Origin: an uncultured Caulobacterales bacterium
GTDB lineage: Bacteria; Pseudomonadota; Alphaproteobacteria; Caulobacterales; Maricaulaceae
DNA length: 64,000 bases
Assembly: GCA_938003545.1 (NCBI GenBank)
Contig: CALKXY010000013.1
Location: 1 to 64,000, forward strand
Direction: 5' to 3'
Below, piece by piece: positions 63,982 through 64,000 of this stretch. Both the position numbers and the translations under genes were made by a program. Under the pieces are notes generated by a model that saw nothing but the letters and a program-made list of their open reading frames with translations, was not told the origin of the DNA and made no database searches. Numbering within the stretch: position 1 is the stretch's first letter; every line of letters starts with the position of its first letter.

Positions 63982-64000
63982 GTTTCTGTATGGACCTATG

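Noticed and set aside
1..64000. Search by eye for tRNA, rRNA, CRISPR arrays, insertion sequences and a parS site
   Set aside because: None was recognised. A parS of the GTTTCACGTGAAAC type was not seen near the presumed origin; parAB is probably outside the window.

Overview
The window comes from an alphaproteobacterial chromosome with about 50% G+C, most likely a CtrA-dependent dimorphic marine lineage of the Hyphomonadaceae/Maricaulales/Caulobacterales type. The basis is ctrA, the CtrA inhibitor gene sciP, TTAA-N7-TTAA CtrA boxes, GANTC (CcrM) sites, and two gene orders typical of alphaproteobacteria: mutS-glnD-murJ-trpS and nfuA-tsaB-rimI-fur-miaB-phoH-ybeY-corC-lnt-xre-trmB. No rRNA, tRNA, CRISPR array, insertion sequence or prophage was recognised. 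The exact genus is not claimed.

Bases 1-4120: a partial ppsR (minus strand) and hemE-hemJ-rho (plus strand) diverge from an AT-rich 543-base gap. In Caulobacter the replication origin lies between hemE and this regulator gene, and the gap holds DnaA-box-like and CtrA-box-like sequences, so it is probably oriC. Bases 4120-12700: an iron-storage pair (bfd, bfr) behind two Fur-like palindromes, a PQQ-type sugar dehydrogenase, a cysteine peptidase lipoprotein, a frameshifted small membrane protein, comM, a PAS-receiver protein and an AmpG-like permease.

Bases 12700-37400: the conserved housekeeping block (DNA mismatch repair, nitrogen sensing, lipid II flipping, Trp-tRNA synthetase, Fe-S carrier, tRNA modification, Fur, 16S rRNA processing, lipoprotein acylation, tRNA and RNA maturation). 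It is interrupted by two tandem M48-PDZ lipoproteins, an unknown HELSH protein, and a roughly 3.5 kb insertion between miaB and phoH holding rhuM, an AbgT transporter and an urcA gene. metK is missing from its usual place before trmB.

Bases 37400-48720: pgi, a candidate structured RNA, a DUF2167 protein, hisS, a 715-base gap with strong RNA-like stems, and then a cell-cycle cluster: ctrA, a coiled-coil FliJ-like gene, an anti-sigma-like/ECF sigma/EF-hand operon, a MinD/FlhG-like protein that has lost its P-loop, and sciP. The FlhG-like gene is preceded by four TTAA-like half-sites exactly 11 bases apart, and sciP by a perfect TTAA-N7-TTAA box, so both are probably under CtrA control. mnmA and a dodecin-like gene follow.

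Bases 48720-64000: a thiolase, an Excalibur lipoprotein, a Tat-exported dienelactone hydrolase, a SulP anion transporter, phoR-phoB, a complete tripartite RND efflux operon (outer-membrane factor, adaptor, pump) and an M13 metallopeptidase lipoprotein closed by a strong terminator.
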